Below, in pieces: positions 54,375 through 63,330 of a stretch of DNA of 64,000 nucleotides (the first letter of the stretch is position 1; each line of letters begins with the position of its first letter). Location: contig JADJOY010000023.1 in assembly GCA_016713535.1 (NCBI GenBank), positions 124,001 through 188,000 of the forward strand, in the 5' to 3' direction. The position numbers were made by a program, and so were the translations under genes. This DNA comes from JADJOY01 sp016713535 [NCBI: Deltaproteobacteria bacterium] (lineage in GTDB: Bacteria > JADJOY01). The notes under the pieces are model-generated. The model worked only from the letters and a program-made list of their open reading frames with translations, was not told the DNA's origin and did no database searches.

Positions 54375-55526
54375 ATGATCTACCGCCGGTCCCGTCCGCT
54401 CGCCGCCGCGCTGGTGATGCTCGCCGTCGGCTGCGGCGGGACCGGCTCCTCCAACCCGTCCTCCAGCACGTACGCGTGGGAGCTCCCGCCGGGGTTCCCC
54501 CCCCCCGTCGTTCCCGACGACAACCCGATGACCGACGCCAAGGTCGAGCTCGGGCGGCGGCTGTTCTTCGATCCGCGTCTCTCCCGCAACGGCACCCAGT
54601 CGTGCGGCTCGTGCCACAAGCAGGAGCTGGCCTTCACGGACGGACTCACGGTCTCGGTGGGCTCGACCGGCGAGTCGCACCCGCGGAACTCACCGTCGAT
54701 CGCGAACTCGGCTTACAGGCCCGCCCTGACGTGGGCCAACCCGCTGATGACGAGCTTCGAGCACCAGGCGCTGGTGCCGATGTTCGGCGAGCGTCCCGTG
54801 GAGCTCGGCTTCGTGGGTGGCGAGGATGAGCTGATCGCGCGCCTGGCGAACGACGCCGACACCCTCGCGCGCTTCGAGGCGGCATTCCCCGACCAGGCCG
54901 ACGAGCCGGTCAGCATCGCCACGATCACCCGGGCGCTCGGCTCCTTCGAGCGCACCGTGATCACCGGCCGGTCGGCGTACGATCGCGCCGTCTACGGCGG
55001 TGAGCCGGCGGCCCTCTCCGACTCGGCCCGCCGCGGCATGGACCTCTTCTTCGGCGGCCGTCTCGAGTGCGACCACTGCCACGGCAGTCTCGACTTCTCG
55101 GGCCCGATCCACCGTGAAGGCAAGACCGACGACCCCGCGAAGTTCGAGAACAACGGCCTCTACGACCTCGACGGCCATGGCGCCTACCCGCCCGACAACC
55201 CCGGCATCCTCGCCGTCACGACCAACCCCGAGGACATGGGCCGCTTCCGGCCGCCCAGCCTGCGCAACGTCGCCCTCACCGCGCCCTACATGCACGACGG
55301 CTCGATGGCCACGCTCGGCGAGGTGGTCGACCACTACAAACGTGGCGGGCGCCGCATCGAGAGCGGCCCCTACGCGGGCGACGGCGCCCGGAGCCCGCTC
55401 AAGAGCCCGCTGGTGAGCGGCTTCTCGATGGCGCCGAGCGAGAAGGCCGACCTGATCGCGTTCCTCGAGGCGCTGAGCGATCCCGAGCTCCTCACCGACC
55501 CTCGCCTCGCCGACCCGTTCCGCTGA
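54375..55526 (+). CDS. mbnH: MbnH-like di-haem MauG-family protein
   Basis: A 383-residue lipoprotein (lipobox AVGC) with two c-haem sites, CGSCH (77-81) and CDHCH (232-236), in a MauG/di-haem peroxidase fold: LGRRLFFDPRLSRNGTQSC, NSPSIANSAYRPALTWANPL, RNVALTAPYMHDGSMATLGE. MbnH enzymes form a bis-Fe(IV) state and modify a Trp of MbnP. The gene directly follows mbnP and is almost certainly co-transcribed. Confidence 0.93.
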   Translation: MIYRRSRPLAAALVMLAVGCGGTGSSNPSSSTYAWELPPGFPPPVVPDDNPMTDAKVELGRRLFFDPRLSRNGTQSCGSCHKQELAFTDGLTVSVGSTGESHPRNSPSIANSAYRPALTWANPLMTSFEHQALVPMFGERPVELGFVGGEDELIARLANDADTLARFEAAFPDQADEPVSIATITRALGSFERTVITGRSAYDRAVYGGEPAALSDSARRGMDLFFGGRLECDHCHGSLDFSGPIHREGKTDDPAKFENNGLYDLDGHGAYPPDNPGILAVTTNPEDMGRFRPPSLRNVALTAPYMHDGSMATLGEVVDHYKRGGRRIESGPYAGDGARSPLKSPLVSGFSMAPSEKADLIAFLEALSDPELLTDPRLADPFR

Positions 55527-55882
55527 AGCGGCGCCACGCGGCGCGCGCGTTTCACCATCTCGGAGGGCCCGACCGCGGTCGGGCCGTGCCGGCATCGCCG
55601 CGGACCGCCGGCAGGCGGTCCCTCCGATCCCGTCGCCGCTCCCCGGCGCGCCAGAGGCGCACCCTCCAGACCGGGAGCCACCGGTTGACGGGCAGGCACC
55701 GTTGGCGCCGTGGTCCCTCGGCGCTGCAGTCCCGCATCCCGCCGCGAAGGATCGCGGCCCTCCAGGCCGATCGATCCCCGTTGGAGGGCGGCGGTCCCTC
55801 GCCGCCGCAGCTCTCCACCCCGCGGCCGCGAAGGATCGCGGCCCTCCAGCGGAGCGACCGCGCTCGGCTGGAGCGCGCGCGG
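55527..55882. repeat. cluster of hairpin repeats, no gene
   Basis: At least five hairpins follow each other: GGACCGCC/GGCGGTCC then CTCC (about 55600), GGCGCGCC/GGCGCACC then CTCCAGACCGG (about 55652), and GCGAAGGATCGCGGCCCTCCA twice (about 55743 and 55838) around GGCGGCGGTCCCTCGCCGCC. All end in (C)CCTCC. They occupy the convergent gap between mbnH and the ccmH-like gene. Confidence 0.65.
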
Positions 55883-56359
55883 TCACGCGTCGAGGCGGCG
55901 CAGCTCCGCTTCCAGTCGCGCCGCGAGCGGCTCCTCGGCGGACGAGGGCGCCGGCGCGGACAGGCTCGGCTCGCCGCGGCCACGGGCACCCAGCCTGCGG
56001 ATCACGAGCACCGCGGCGATCACCCCTCCCATCGTGACCAGCGCCGGCATCCACCACCCCCATGCGCTCTGCGGCCGGCCACGGACCTCGTCGCCGAGCT
56101 CGGCGGTGACGCGGGCTGCGACCTCGTCGGACGCCATCCCGCCCGCGAGCGCGTCGCGGATCTGCTCACGCACGTCTCGTGCGTACGGGCTCGGGCAGTC
56201 GGCGAGGGTGCGACCAGGGCAGAACGGGCTCATCAGGTCGCGCGCCACCTGGTACGTCTCGCGATCGAGCTCGGCCGGGGTCAGCTCGGCCCGGCCGGCG
56301 GTCGCGAGGAGGAGAGATCCGGCCAGCGCGCACGCACCGATTCGACGCCAAGGATTCAT
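55883..56359 (-). CDS. ccmH: CcmH-type cytochrome c biogenesis protein, variant motif
   Basis: A 158-residue protein: signal peptide (ACALAGSLLLATAGRA), then LDRETYQVARDLMSPFCPGR with TLADCPSPYARDVREQI, a helical hairpin, one transmembrane helix (WWMPALVTMGGVIAAVLVI) and a charged tail. This is the CcmH/CycL architecture, but the usual LRCxxC active site is replaced by FCPGRTLADC, spacing the two Cys by seven residues. It should still handle apocytochrome thiols in the periplasm. No other ccm gene is nearby; the several c-type cytochromes around it are likely clients. Confidence 0.75.
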   Translation of the reverse strand: MNPWRRIGACALAGSLLLATAGRAELTPAELDRETYQVARDLMSPFCPGRTLADCPSPYARDVREQIRDALAGGMASDEVAARVTAELGDEVRGRPQSAWGWWMPALVTMGGVIAAVLVIRRLGARGRGEPSLSAPAPSSAEEPLAARLEAELRRLDA

Positions 56360-56395
56360 GCCGACAGGATGGCCGCCGCGCCGGGCCTCGCACAT

Positions 56396-56442
56396 GCGAC
56401 AAATCAGCGCGCCTGCCCCCCGGCGGTGCGACAATGCGTCGC
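56396..56442. promoter_or_regulatory. RegA-type inverted repeats, sites 3a and 3b
   Basis: Site 3b (56428-56442) is TGCGAC-AATGC-GTCGCA, perfect. Site 3a (56396-56410) is TGCGAC-AAATC-AGCGC, with one intact arm, 32 bp upstream. Both lie between the divergent ccmH-like and regB-like genes, so the kinase-regulator pair may control itself. Confidence 0.7.
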
Positions 56443-56513
56443 AGGCTCTGGTGCCCGCCGCTCACACCTCGTATCCCTTGCGAGCTCGGCGCGAAGGCGC
56501 CGCTCGACGGCCG

Positions 56514-57794
56514 ATGATCCCCGCACACGCCATCAACTTCTCGTGGATCCTCAAGCTTCGCTGGGGCGCGATCGCGGGCCAGCTCGGCGTCATCGCTCTC
56601 GCCCGAAGCCTGGTCGGGATCCAGGTGCCGGTCGCCGCGCTGCTCGCGATCGTGGCCGCCGAGGGGCTCTCGAACGTGTGGCTCGCGCGGTGGTGCGCGA
56701 GAGCGCCCGACGCGATCCGCGAGCAGCACATCGCGGCCGTGCTGATGGCCGACGTGGTGGCGCTGACGGGCCTGCTGGCGCTCACGGGCGGCGCCTCGAA
56801 CCCGTTCAGCTCGCTCTACCTCGTGTACGTGGCGCTCGCCGCGGTGATCCTCGCGCCGCGCTCGACCTGGGCACTGGTGCTGCTCGCGTTCGGCTGCTAC
56901 GGCGCGCTGTTCCGGGTGGGAGGTAGCCATGCCGCCCACGCCCAGCACGGGCCCGCCGAGATGCGCCTTCACCTGCACGGGATGTGGGTGGCGTTCGGCG
57001 TCGCCGCGAGCTTCATCGTCGCGTTCGTGCAGCGCGTGCGGCGTGCGCTGGCGGCGCGCGATCGCGACCTGGAGGGCGGCGCGCGAGAGCGCACGGCGTG
57101 CCGAGCGGCTCGCGTCGCTCGCGACCCTGGCGGCCGGCGCGGCGCACGAGCTGGCGAGCCCGCTCTCCACGATCGCGGTCGCGGCCAAGGAGGTCGAGCG
57201 CGCGCTGCGAGGCGCCGCGGTGCCCGCCGCGGTGAGCGAGGACGCGCAGCTCATTCGCGAGCAGGTCGAGCGCTGCCGCGAGATCCTGAACCGTCTCGCC
57301 ACCGACGCCGGACAGAGCGTGGGCGAAGCGAGCGAGGCCATGGCACTCGAGGTGCTGCTGGCGGAGGTCGCGGCCGCCGCGCCACCGGGCTCCCGGGTGA
57401 CGGCGAGCGTCGCGCCGGAGGCGCGCGGTCTCCACTTCCTCGTGCCGCGGCGGACGCTGACCCAGGTGCTGGGCAGCTTGCTCACCAACGCCGTGCAGGC
57501 CTCGGCACCCGCGGCACCGATCGCGATGCGAGCGGTGCTCTGCGGCGGCGGGATCGTGTTCGAGGTCGAGGAGGGGGAGCCGTTCTTCACCACCAAACCG
57601 CCGAGCGGACCGGGACGTGGCATGGGGCTCGGCCTGTTCCTGGCCAACGCCGTCGCCGAGCGGCTCGGCGGACGCTTGGCGCTCGACTCGGCGCCTGGTC
57701 GCGGGACGACCGCGCGGCTCACGATCCACGCGGTGCGAGCGGAGCCGGCGCTCGAGCCACCGGCACCGGGTCCGGCACCGATGAGGGTGGCCTC

Positions 57795-57798
<4 letters not shown>
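56514..57798 (+). CDS. regB: RegB/PrrB-type redox sensor kinase (frameshifted)
   Basis: Six N-terminal transmembrane helices include the quinone-binding signature TGGASNPFSSLYLVYVALAA (GGxxNPF at about 92-98). After a frame change near 57080 the kinase core follows: LAAGAAHELASPLSTIAVAA as H-box, LLTNAVQASA as N-box, FFTTKPP and GMGLGLFLANAVAERLGG as G-box. RegB kinases sense the oxidation state of the quinone pool. The redox Cys of RegB is not evident in the linker. The stop overlaps the GTG of the regulator gene. Confidence 0.87.
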
Positions 57799-58337
<539 letters not shown>

Positions 58338-58391
58338 CCCGACCGACTCCGGTCGCCGGGCGAGCGTCAGCTCGCCCGGCGCGTCGGCACC

Positions 58392-58492
58392 GCAGGTGTA
58401 GCGGCGGGCGCGAGGCCGCCGGAGAGCAGACACGGGCGACGCCGATCGATCCAGCTCCCGGGCGGCCTCACGGCCGCCCCTACACGGCCGTC
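58392..58492. repeat. two hairpins of the GTAG families
   Basis: At 58392-58422 GCAGGTGTAGCGGCGGGCGC-GAGGCCGCCGG, closely related to 16140-16168; at about 58462-58488 GGGCGGCC-TCAC-GGCCGCCCCTAC, an inverted copy of the element at 4205 and 43441. No gene lies in this 180-base convergent gap. Confidence 0.65.
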
Positions 58493-58520
58493 AGCTCGCC
58501 CGCCACCGCCGGGTGCTCGT

Positions 58521-59567
58521 TCAGATCTTCCAGGTGAGCCCGCCGCGGAGGCGGAAGTCGGGGACGAGCTGGATGCTCGAATTCTCCTGCAACACGGGCA
58601 GATCGAGGGCCAGGCTCGCGCCGAGGAGGTTCTTCCAGGTGAATCCGAGCGCCGGCCCCATGTAGACGGCGGTGATCGCGGTGTCGGTGGTCTGCTCGCC
58701 GTCGAGCTCGTCGTTCTCCTTCCACTCGCCGCCGACGTTGGCTCGCACGGTGAGCGTGTAGGAGTGCTCGAGGATCGCGAAGATCCCCGGGCCGCCGTTC
58801 CACGTCAGCTCGTTCGCGTAGCGATAGTCGTAGTCGCCAGTGCTGCGGATCGCGTACTGGACGTCCGCGCTCGCGAAGAACTTGAACCAGCTCGCGAAGA
58901 GCTGGGCGCCCACCAGCCCGTCGATCGAGCCCGAGCCCAGGGCGATGTCATGGCCGTGGATGCCGTTGGGCGGAAAGCCGGGCGGCGGCTCCTCCTCGTG
59001 GCGGGGCCGCCCGGACAGAGCGCGTGCCCCGGTGTGGCCGCCTTCGTCGACCTCCTCCGCGATCCGGTCGGTGCTCCCGGTGGGGGTCTCGACACCGCCG
59101 AGCAACGAGAACCGCACCGTGCTCTCGCCGTCCATGTGGAAGAACGGCCGGTACACCGCGAGGATCGACACGTCACCGAGCCCGTTCTCGTGCCCCTCCT
59201 GCCAGGTTCCATCGATGGGCCGCCGGAAGTTGCGGACGATCAGCGGCACGTTCACCTGCACGCCGAGCTCGGGCAGGAAGTCGTAGCCCGCGATGAGCTG
59301 GGTGATCGAGCTGGTGAGCTGCTGCCCGCCGCCGGGGATCGGCTCGCCCTCCTCCTGCCGGGTCTGGAAGCGCCCGAGCTGCTCCGCCACTCCCACCCAC
59401 GGGCCAGCCTGGGTCTCGCGGATCTCGGTGGCGACGTAGATCGCGCAGACGTCGCACGCGCGCGCCGAGGGCGCCACCGCCGCGAGCGTGGCGATCGTCG
59501 CCATGCACGCAAGCACGCGCCCGCCCACGCCAGCGCGGTCCCTCCGTCCATCCGGTCGTGTCTTCAT
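58521..59567 (-). CDS. outer-membrane beta-barrel protein with N-terminal CDVC motif
   Basis: A 348-residue protein with a signal peptide (CMATIATLAAVAPSARA) and a mature start CDVCAIYVATE, a CxxC in the first residues. The rest is amphipathic beta-strands: VGVAEQLGRFQTRQEEGEPI, LGVQVNVPLIVRNFRRP, GLGDVSILAVYRPF, ending LRGGLTWKI. This is a transporter-like outer-membrane barrel family. The Cys pair could bind copper or haem. GGAGG precedes the ATG, and a RegA-type site lies 77 bases upstream. Confidence 0.75.
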   Translation of the reverse strand: MKTRPDGRRDRAGVGGRVLACMATIATLAAVAPSARACDVCAIYVATEIRETQAGPWVGVAEQLGRFQTRQEEGEPIPGGGQQLTSSITQLIAGYDFLPELGVQVNVPLIVRNFRRPIDGTWQEGHENGLGDVSILAVYRPFFHMDGESTVRFSLLGGVETPTGSTDRIAEEVDEGGHTGARALSGRPRHEEEPPPGFPPNGIHGHDIALGSGSIDGLVGAQLFASWFKFFASADVQYAIRSTGDYDYRYANELTWNGGPGIFAILEHSYTLTVRANVGGEWKENDELDGEQTTDTAITAVYMGPALGFTWKNLLGASLALDLPVLQENSSIQLVPDFRLRGGLTWKI

Positions 59568-59643
59568 CACCCTCCTCGCACGGCGCCCGCTACGCGTCCG
59601 ATCGAAGAGGGCGGCATAACCCGCGGACCCCGGGGGCGGGCAT

Positions 59644-59658
59644 GCGACAAACGGTCGC
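59644..59658. promoter_or_regulatory. RegA-type inverted repeat, site 4
   Basis: TGCGAC-AAACG-GTCGCA, perfect including the flanking T/A, 77 bases upstream of the outer-membrane protein ATG. The gene on the other side (peroxidase) ends here, so the site should serve the barrel gene only. Confidence 0.7.
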
Positions 59659-59785
59659 ACCGCGTCGCGGGGAAGCGGTAGCGGATGCGAGGGAAGACGC
59701 GCGCGGCGCGCGCCGGCGGGGATGGGCATCCGGACCGGCGCGCGCCTCGCGCGGAGTGACCGAAGCGAGATCGAGGCTCGCGACC

Positions 59786-61543
59786 TCAGTCGTAGTCCTC
59801 GTCGAGCGCCCGCAGCAAAGCGACCAACGGTCCGACGTCGCCCTCGCCGAGCCGCATCGCCGCCAGCTCGGGCGCGCCGTTGCGGACCGCGCCGGCACGA
59901 GCCAGCTCCGAGAAGCGACGATAGTGCTGGACCACCTGCGCGATCGTGTCCTTCGAGCCCTCGTGGAAGTACGGCCCCGACTGGCCGAGGTCGCGAAGGA
60001 CCGGGGTCTTGAAGAGCGCCACGGACCGGGCGAGCAGCTCGTCGTCGCCGACGCTCGCGCCCTCGCCGTCGAGCCCCGCCGCCCGCAGCACGAGCACCCG
60101 GAGCGCGGCCTGTGGCGCCGGCGCGGCCGGGTTGCCGAGCACGTTCCACGCGCCCAGGTCGGTGGCGAGCGGATCGTTCGCCGTGGGAATCGCGAGGAAC
60201 GGCCCGCGGCCGCGCGGGTGGAGTCGCGACGGCGGCAGCCAGCGTTCGGGATCGGCGTTGCGCTCCGCGCGCGCCGGGATCGTGAGCCGCGCGAACGCCT
60301 CGTCGCCGTGGACCGTGTCGAACCTCTCCTGGGTGACACCGACGTTGTGGAGCGCGAAGTCCGAGAACTGCGGCGGCGCGTGGCACGCCAGGCAGTTGCC
60401 GGTGCCGCGCTCGCGCGCCGCGAGACGGAGCGCCGGGCTCGTGGCCGGTGCATCGGCCTCCGAGAGGAAGACCAAGAGCCCGTCGAGCTCGTCGGGGCCG
60501 AACACGAACGGGTGATCGTGCAGCTCGAGCTCGCCGTCCACGCCATCGCGCACCCACACCGGCTCGCGCAGCGCGGCGAGTGCCGCGCGCAGGCGGCGCG
60601 CGTAACCGAGCGCGGTCTCACCGGCGGCCGGCCGCGCCGGCAGCCGGTTGATCGTCACGAAGCGATCGTAGGGGGAGCCGTCGAAGTCGCCGGTGACGAG
60701 GTCGCGCGAGAACCTGAGCCCGTCGAGGTAGGCCTCGACGAGCGACACCGCTGCGCCCACCACCTGCGCGTCGCTCGCGCTGGCGACGTCGAGGCGCCGC
60801 TCGGGTGGCAACACCAAGGCCGGCGGGATCGCCGGATCCTCTCCGGCAAGGAGCGTCGTGTAAGAGAGCCCGCCGAAGCTCGCGGCGAGCGCACCCCCGC
60901 CGTCGTCGCCGCGCACAACGCGCGCCAGATGAGCGATCGCCGCGTCGTGCTCACCGGGCAGCCAGCCGAGGTTGCGGCCCGTCCAGGTGCCCTCGATCAG
61001 CGCCGCGGTGGTGGCGAACTCGCCATCGGCGTGGAGCAGGAACGGCACGTCGCGCTCGGCGGTCGCGTCGACCAGCGACGGCGAGTTGCGCGGCGCGTGG
61101 CTGCGGCCATCCTCGGCGCGCGCCGGAATCGGGCTGCGGCGCGCGAAGTCGGCGTAGGCGCGGGTGCCGCGGCCGTCGGGATCGGGTGAGTCGTCGACCA
61201 GGTGGCAGCCACGGCAGCTCATCGTCGAGCCGGCGAACGGGCCTGGACGGGGGGCACCGGTGGTCTCGACCGCGTCGAGCGCGGGATCGGCGACACCTGC
61301 GCGGTTCACGTCCCCGCCGGACTGCGCGGCGAAGCTCGCCGCGAAGCGCGGTTCGAGGAAGAGCCGCTCGCCGAGTTGAACCTGGGGGGGATCGGGAGGT
61401 TCCGACGGGATGACCCGCAGCGGGTCGGTGGCACACGACGCGAGCGCCGCGAGCAGCACGGCGCCGGGTACGGCGCGGGCGGCACGCGCGCGGCGAGCAG
61501 CGCGGCGAACGAGCGAACGAGCCGATCGCTGGCGCGCGCTCAT
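59786..61543 (-). CDS. di-haem cytochrome c peroxidase family lipoprotein
   Basis: A 585-residue protein with a lipobox-like LASC and two haem motifs, CRGCH (about 112) and CLACH (about 385). The fold is that of MauG/CcpA relatives (LGERLFLEPRFAASF, APRNSPSLVDA, KTPVLRDLGQSGPYFHEGSK) but with an insertion between the two haem domains, making it much longer than MbnH. It may reduce peroxide or modify a partner protein. The ATG overlaps the stop of the small Cys-rich gene, so the two form an operon behind a Fur-like box. Confidence 0.87.
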   Translation of the reverse strand: MSARQRSARSLVRRAARRARAARAVPGAVLLAALASCATDPLRVIPSEPPDPPQVQLGERLFLEPRFAASFAAQSGGDVNRAGVADPALDAVETTGAPRPGPFAGSTMSCRGCHLVDDSPDPDGRGTRAYADFARRSPIPARAEDGRSHAPRNSPSLVDATAERDVPFLLHADGEFATTAALIEGTWTGRNLGWLPGEHDAAIAHLARVVRGDDGGGALAASFGGLSYTTLLAGEDPAIPPALVLPPERRLDVASASDAQVVGAAVSLVEAYLDGLRFSRDLVTGDFDGSPYDRFVTINRLPARPAAGETALGYARRLRAALAALREPVWVRDGVDGELELHDHPFVFGPDELDGLLVFLSEADAPATSPALRLAARERGTGNCLACHAPPQFSDFALHNVGVTQERFDTVHGDEAFARLTIPARAERNADPERWLPPSRLHPRGRGPFLAIPTANDPLATDLGAWNVLGNPAAPAPQAALRVLVLRAAGLDGEGASVGDDELLARSVALFKTPVLRDLGQSGPYFHEGSKDTIAQVVQHYRRFSELARAGAVRNGAPELAAMRLGEGDVGPLVALLRALDEDYD

Positions 61544-61743
61544 TGGACCCACGCCTCACGGGCGCGCGGCTCGCAGTCGATCGTGAGCAGCGCCGAGCCG
61601 ACCAGCGCGGCGAGCGAGCGGAACGTCTCGGGATCGAGGCGAACGGTGGTGGGTCCGAGGTTGAGGCGGATGTGCCCACACGAGCAGCGCTCGACCGAGC
61701 AGCTTCCGTGGCGGGCGAGGATCTGGATCGAGCACGTCGGCAT
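61540..61743 (-). CDS. small cysteine-rich protein in the peroxidase operon
   Basis: A 67-residue protein without signal peptide: MPTCSIQILARHGSCSVERC followed by SCGHIRLNLGPTTVRLDPET and a helical C-terminus. Five cysteines (four clustered as C..C..C.C) could bind iron, zinc or copper. It overlaps the di-haem peroxidase gene by ATGA and is headed by a Fur-like box. I do not recognise the family. A slightly upstream ATG (giving RINIVLREGL at the start) would lie inside the box and is less likely. Confidence 0.65.
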   Translation of the reverse strand: MPTCSIQILARHGSCSVERCSCGHIRLNLGPTTVRLDPETFRSLAALVGSALLTIDCEPRAREAWVQ

Positions 61744-61761
61744 GAGCCCCTCGCGCAATAC

Positions 61762-61786
61762 GATATTGATACGCATTCTCAATATC
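61762..61786 (-). promoter_or_regulatory. Fur-box-like palindrome
   Basis: GATATTGA-TACGCATTC-TCAATATC: 8-bp perfect arms. On the minus strand the core reads ATTGAGAATGCGTATCAAT, close to the classical Fur pattern (TTGAGAATGATTATCAA). It lies 19-43 bases before the ATG of the small Cys-rich gene and is conspicuous in GC-rich DNA. Confidence 0.8.
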
Positions 61787-61864
61787 ATTCGACGGAGGCT
61801 GTCAAGAGGGAGGTACGCCCTCCGATCGACCTGGAGGCGGCGCGGTCCCTCGCGCCGCGGCCGC

Positions 61865-63139
61865 TCAGCTCTTCCGCGCGAGGGCCTGCCAATCGCGCTC
61901 GAGGTCATCGCGGACCTCGGGATGCGCGATCGAGGTGAGTGCCTTGGCACGCTCGAAGAACGACTTCCCGAACAGATCGGCGACCCCGAACTCGGTGACC
62001 ACGTAGTGAACGTGCATGCGCGTCGTCACGACGCCCGAGCCCGGACGGAGCGTCGGCACGATCCGCGACTCGCCCTTCTTGGCGCGGCTGGTGAGGGCGA
62101 TGATCGGCTTGCCGCCCGGCGAGAGCGCTGCGCCGCGCATGAAGTCGAGCTGCCCACCCACTCCCGAGATGATGCGGTGGCCGATCGAGTCGGCGCACAC
62201 CTGGCCGGTGAGGTCGACCTCGACGGCCGAGTTGATCGCCGTCACCTTCGGGTTGCGAGCGATCACCGTGGGGCGGTTCACGTACGCGATGTCGAGGAGC
62301 ACCACGGCGGGGTTGTCGTCGATGTAGTCGTAGAGCTTGCGCGAGCCGGTGGCGAAGCCCGCGACGACCTTGTCCGGGTGCACTTCCTTGCGCGAGTTGT
62401 CGACCGCGCCGCACTCGATCAGCGGCAGGACACCGTCCGACACCATCTCGGTGTGGATGCCGAGGTGCTTGTGATTGGTCAGCGCCGCCAGGACCGCGTC
62501 GGGCACGGCGCCGATCCCCATCTGCAGCGTCGCGCCGTCGTCGACCAGGCTCGCCACGTGCTCGCCGATCGCGCGCTCCTCTTCTCCCAGCTTGGTGGGC
62601 GGGCTCTCGGGCAGCGGACGATCGACGTCGATCGCGAAGTCGATGCGGCTGACGTGGAGGAACCCGTCGCCATGGGTGCGCGGCATGCGCGGGTTGATCT
62701 CGGCCACCACCACGTCCGCCGATTCGGCGGCGGCCATCGCCACGTCCACGCTCGGGCCGAGGGTCACGTAGCCGTGGGAGTCGGGCGGCGAGACCTGCAG
62801 CATCGCGACGTTGATGTGACGCCGACCCTCGCGGAAGAGCCGCGGGATCTCGGACAGGAACACCGGCACGTAGTCGTTGCGCTCGGTGCCGACGTACTTG
62901 CGCAGGTTGCCGCCCACGAACAGGTTCGCGACCCGGAAGCTCTCCTGGTACTGCGGACGCCCGTAGGCCGCCTCCCCGCTGGTGTGGAGGTGAGTGACCT
63001 CCACGTCGCGCAGCCGGTCCGCCTGCTCGACCATCGCCTCGACGAGGGAGATCGGGGTGGCGGCGCCGCCGTGGATGAAGACGCGGTGTCCGGACTGGAT
63101 GCATTGCACCGCTTCGGCGGCAGAAAACAGGCGTCGCAT
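61865..63139 (-). CDS. acetyl-CoA hydrolase/transferase (4-hydroxybutyrate CoA-transferase-like)
   Basis: A 424-residue class I CoA-transferase. The N-terminal domain has CIQSGHRVFIHGGAATPISL and VTLGPSVDVAMAAAESADVV; the C-terminal domain has LQMGIGAVPDAVLAAL, HTEMVSDGVLPLIE with the catalytic Glu expected in this block, and GVGGQLDFMRGAALSPGGKP. The family moves CoA between acetyl-CoA and short hydroxy- or fatty acids. The ATG at 63139 gives the normal N-terminus. It is monocistronic in this window. Confidence 0.92.
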   Translation of the reverse strand: MRRLFSAAEAVQCIQSGHRVFIHGGAATPISLVEAMVEQADRLRDVEVTHLHTSGEAAYGRPQYQESFRVANLFVGGNLRKYVGTERNDYVPVFLSEIPRLFREGRRHINVAMLQVSPPDSHGYVTLGPSVDVAMAAAESADVVVAEINPRMPRTHGDGFLHVSRIDFAIDVDRPLPESPPTKLGEEERAIGEHVASLVDDGATLQMGIGAVPDAVLAALTNHKHLGIHTEMVSDGVLPLIECGAVDNSRKEVHPDKVVAGFATGSRKLYDYIDDNPAVVLLDIAYVNRPTVIARNPKVTAINSAVEVDLTGQVCADSIGHRIISGVGGQLDFMRGAALSPGGKPIIALTSRAKKGESRIVPTLRPGSGVVTTRMHVHYVVTEFGVADLFGKSFFERAKALTSIAHPEVRDDLERDWQALARKS

Positions 63140-63330
63140 GAGAGGTCTCTCGAGAGGATGGTGGAGCTGCGGTCGTCGTACCGAAGGATGGCCGTGCAGG
63201 TCCGGGTCGGAAAGGGCCGTGCCGGGCTGGCTCGCCCTCTGCAATCACGGCTCCGGTGGGGTGAGCACGCGGCCGCCCTGCCCTCTCGCCCGCCCTGATA
63301 CTCTGCGCCGCGACGACCACCGAGGGAACG

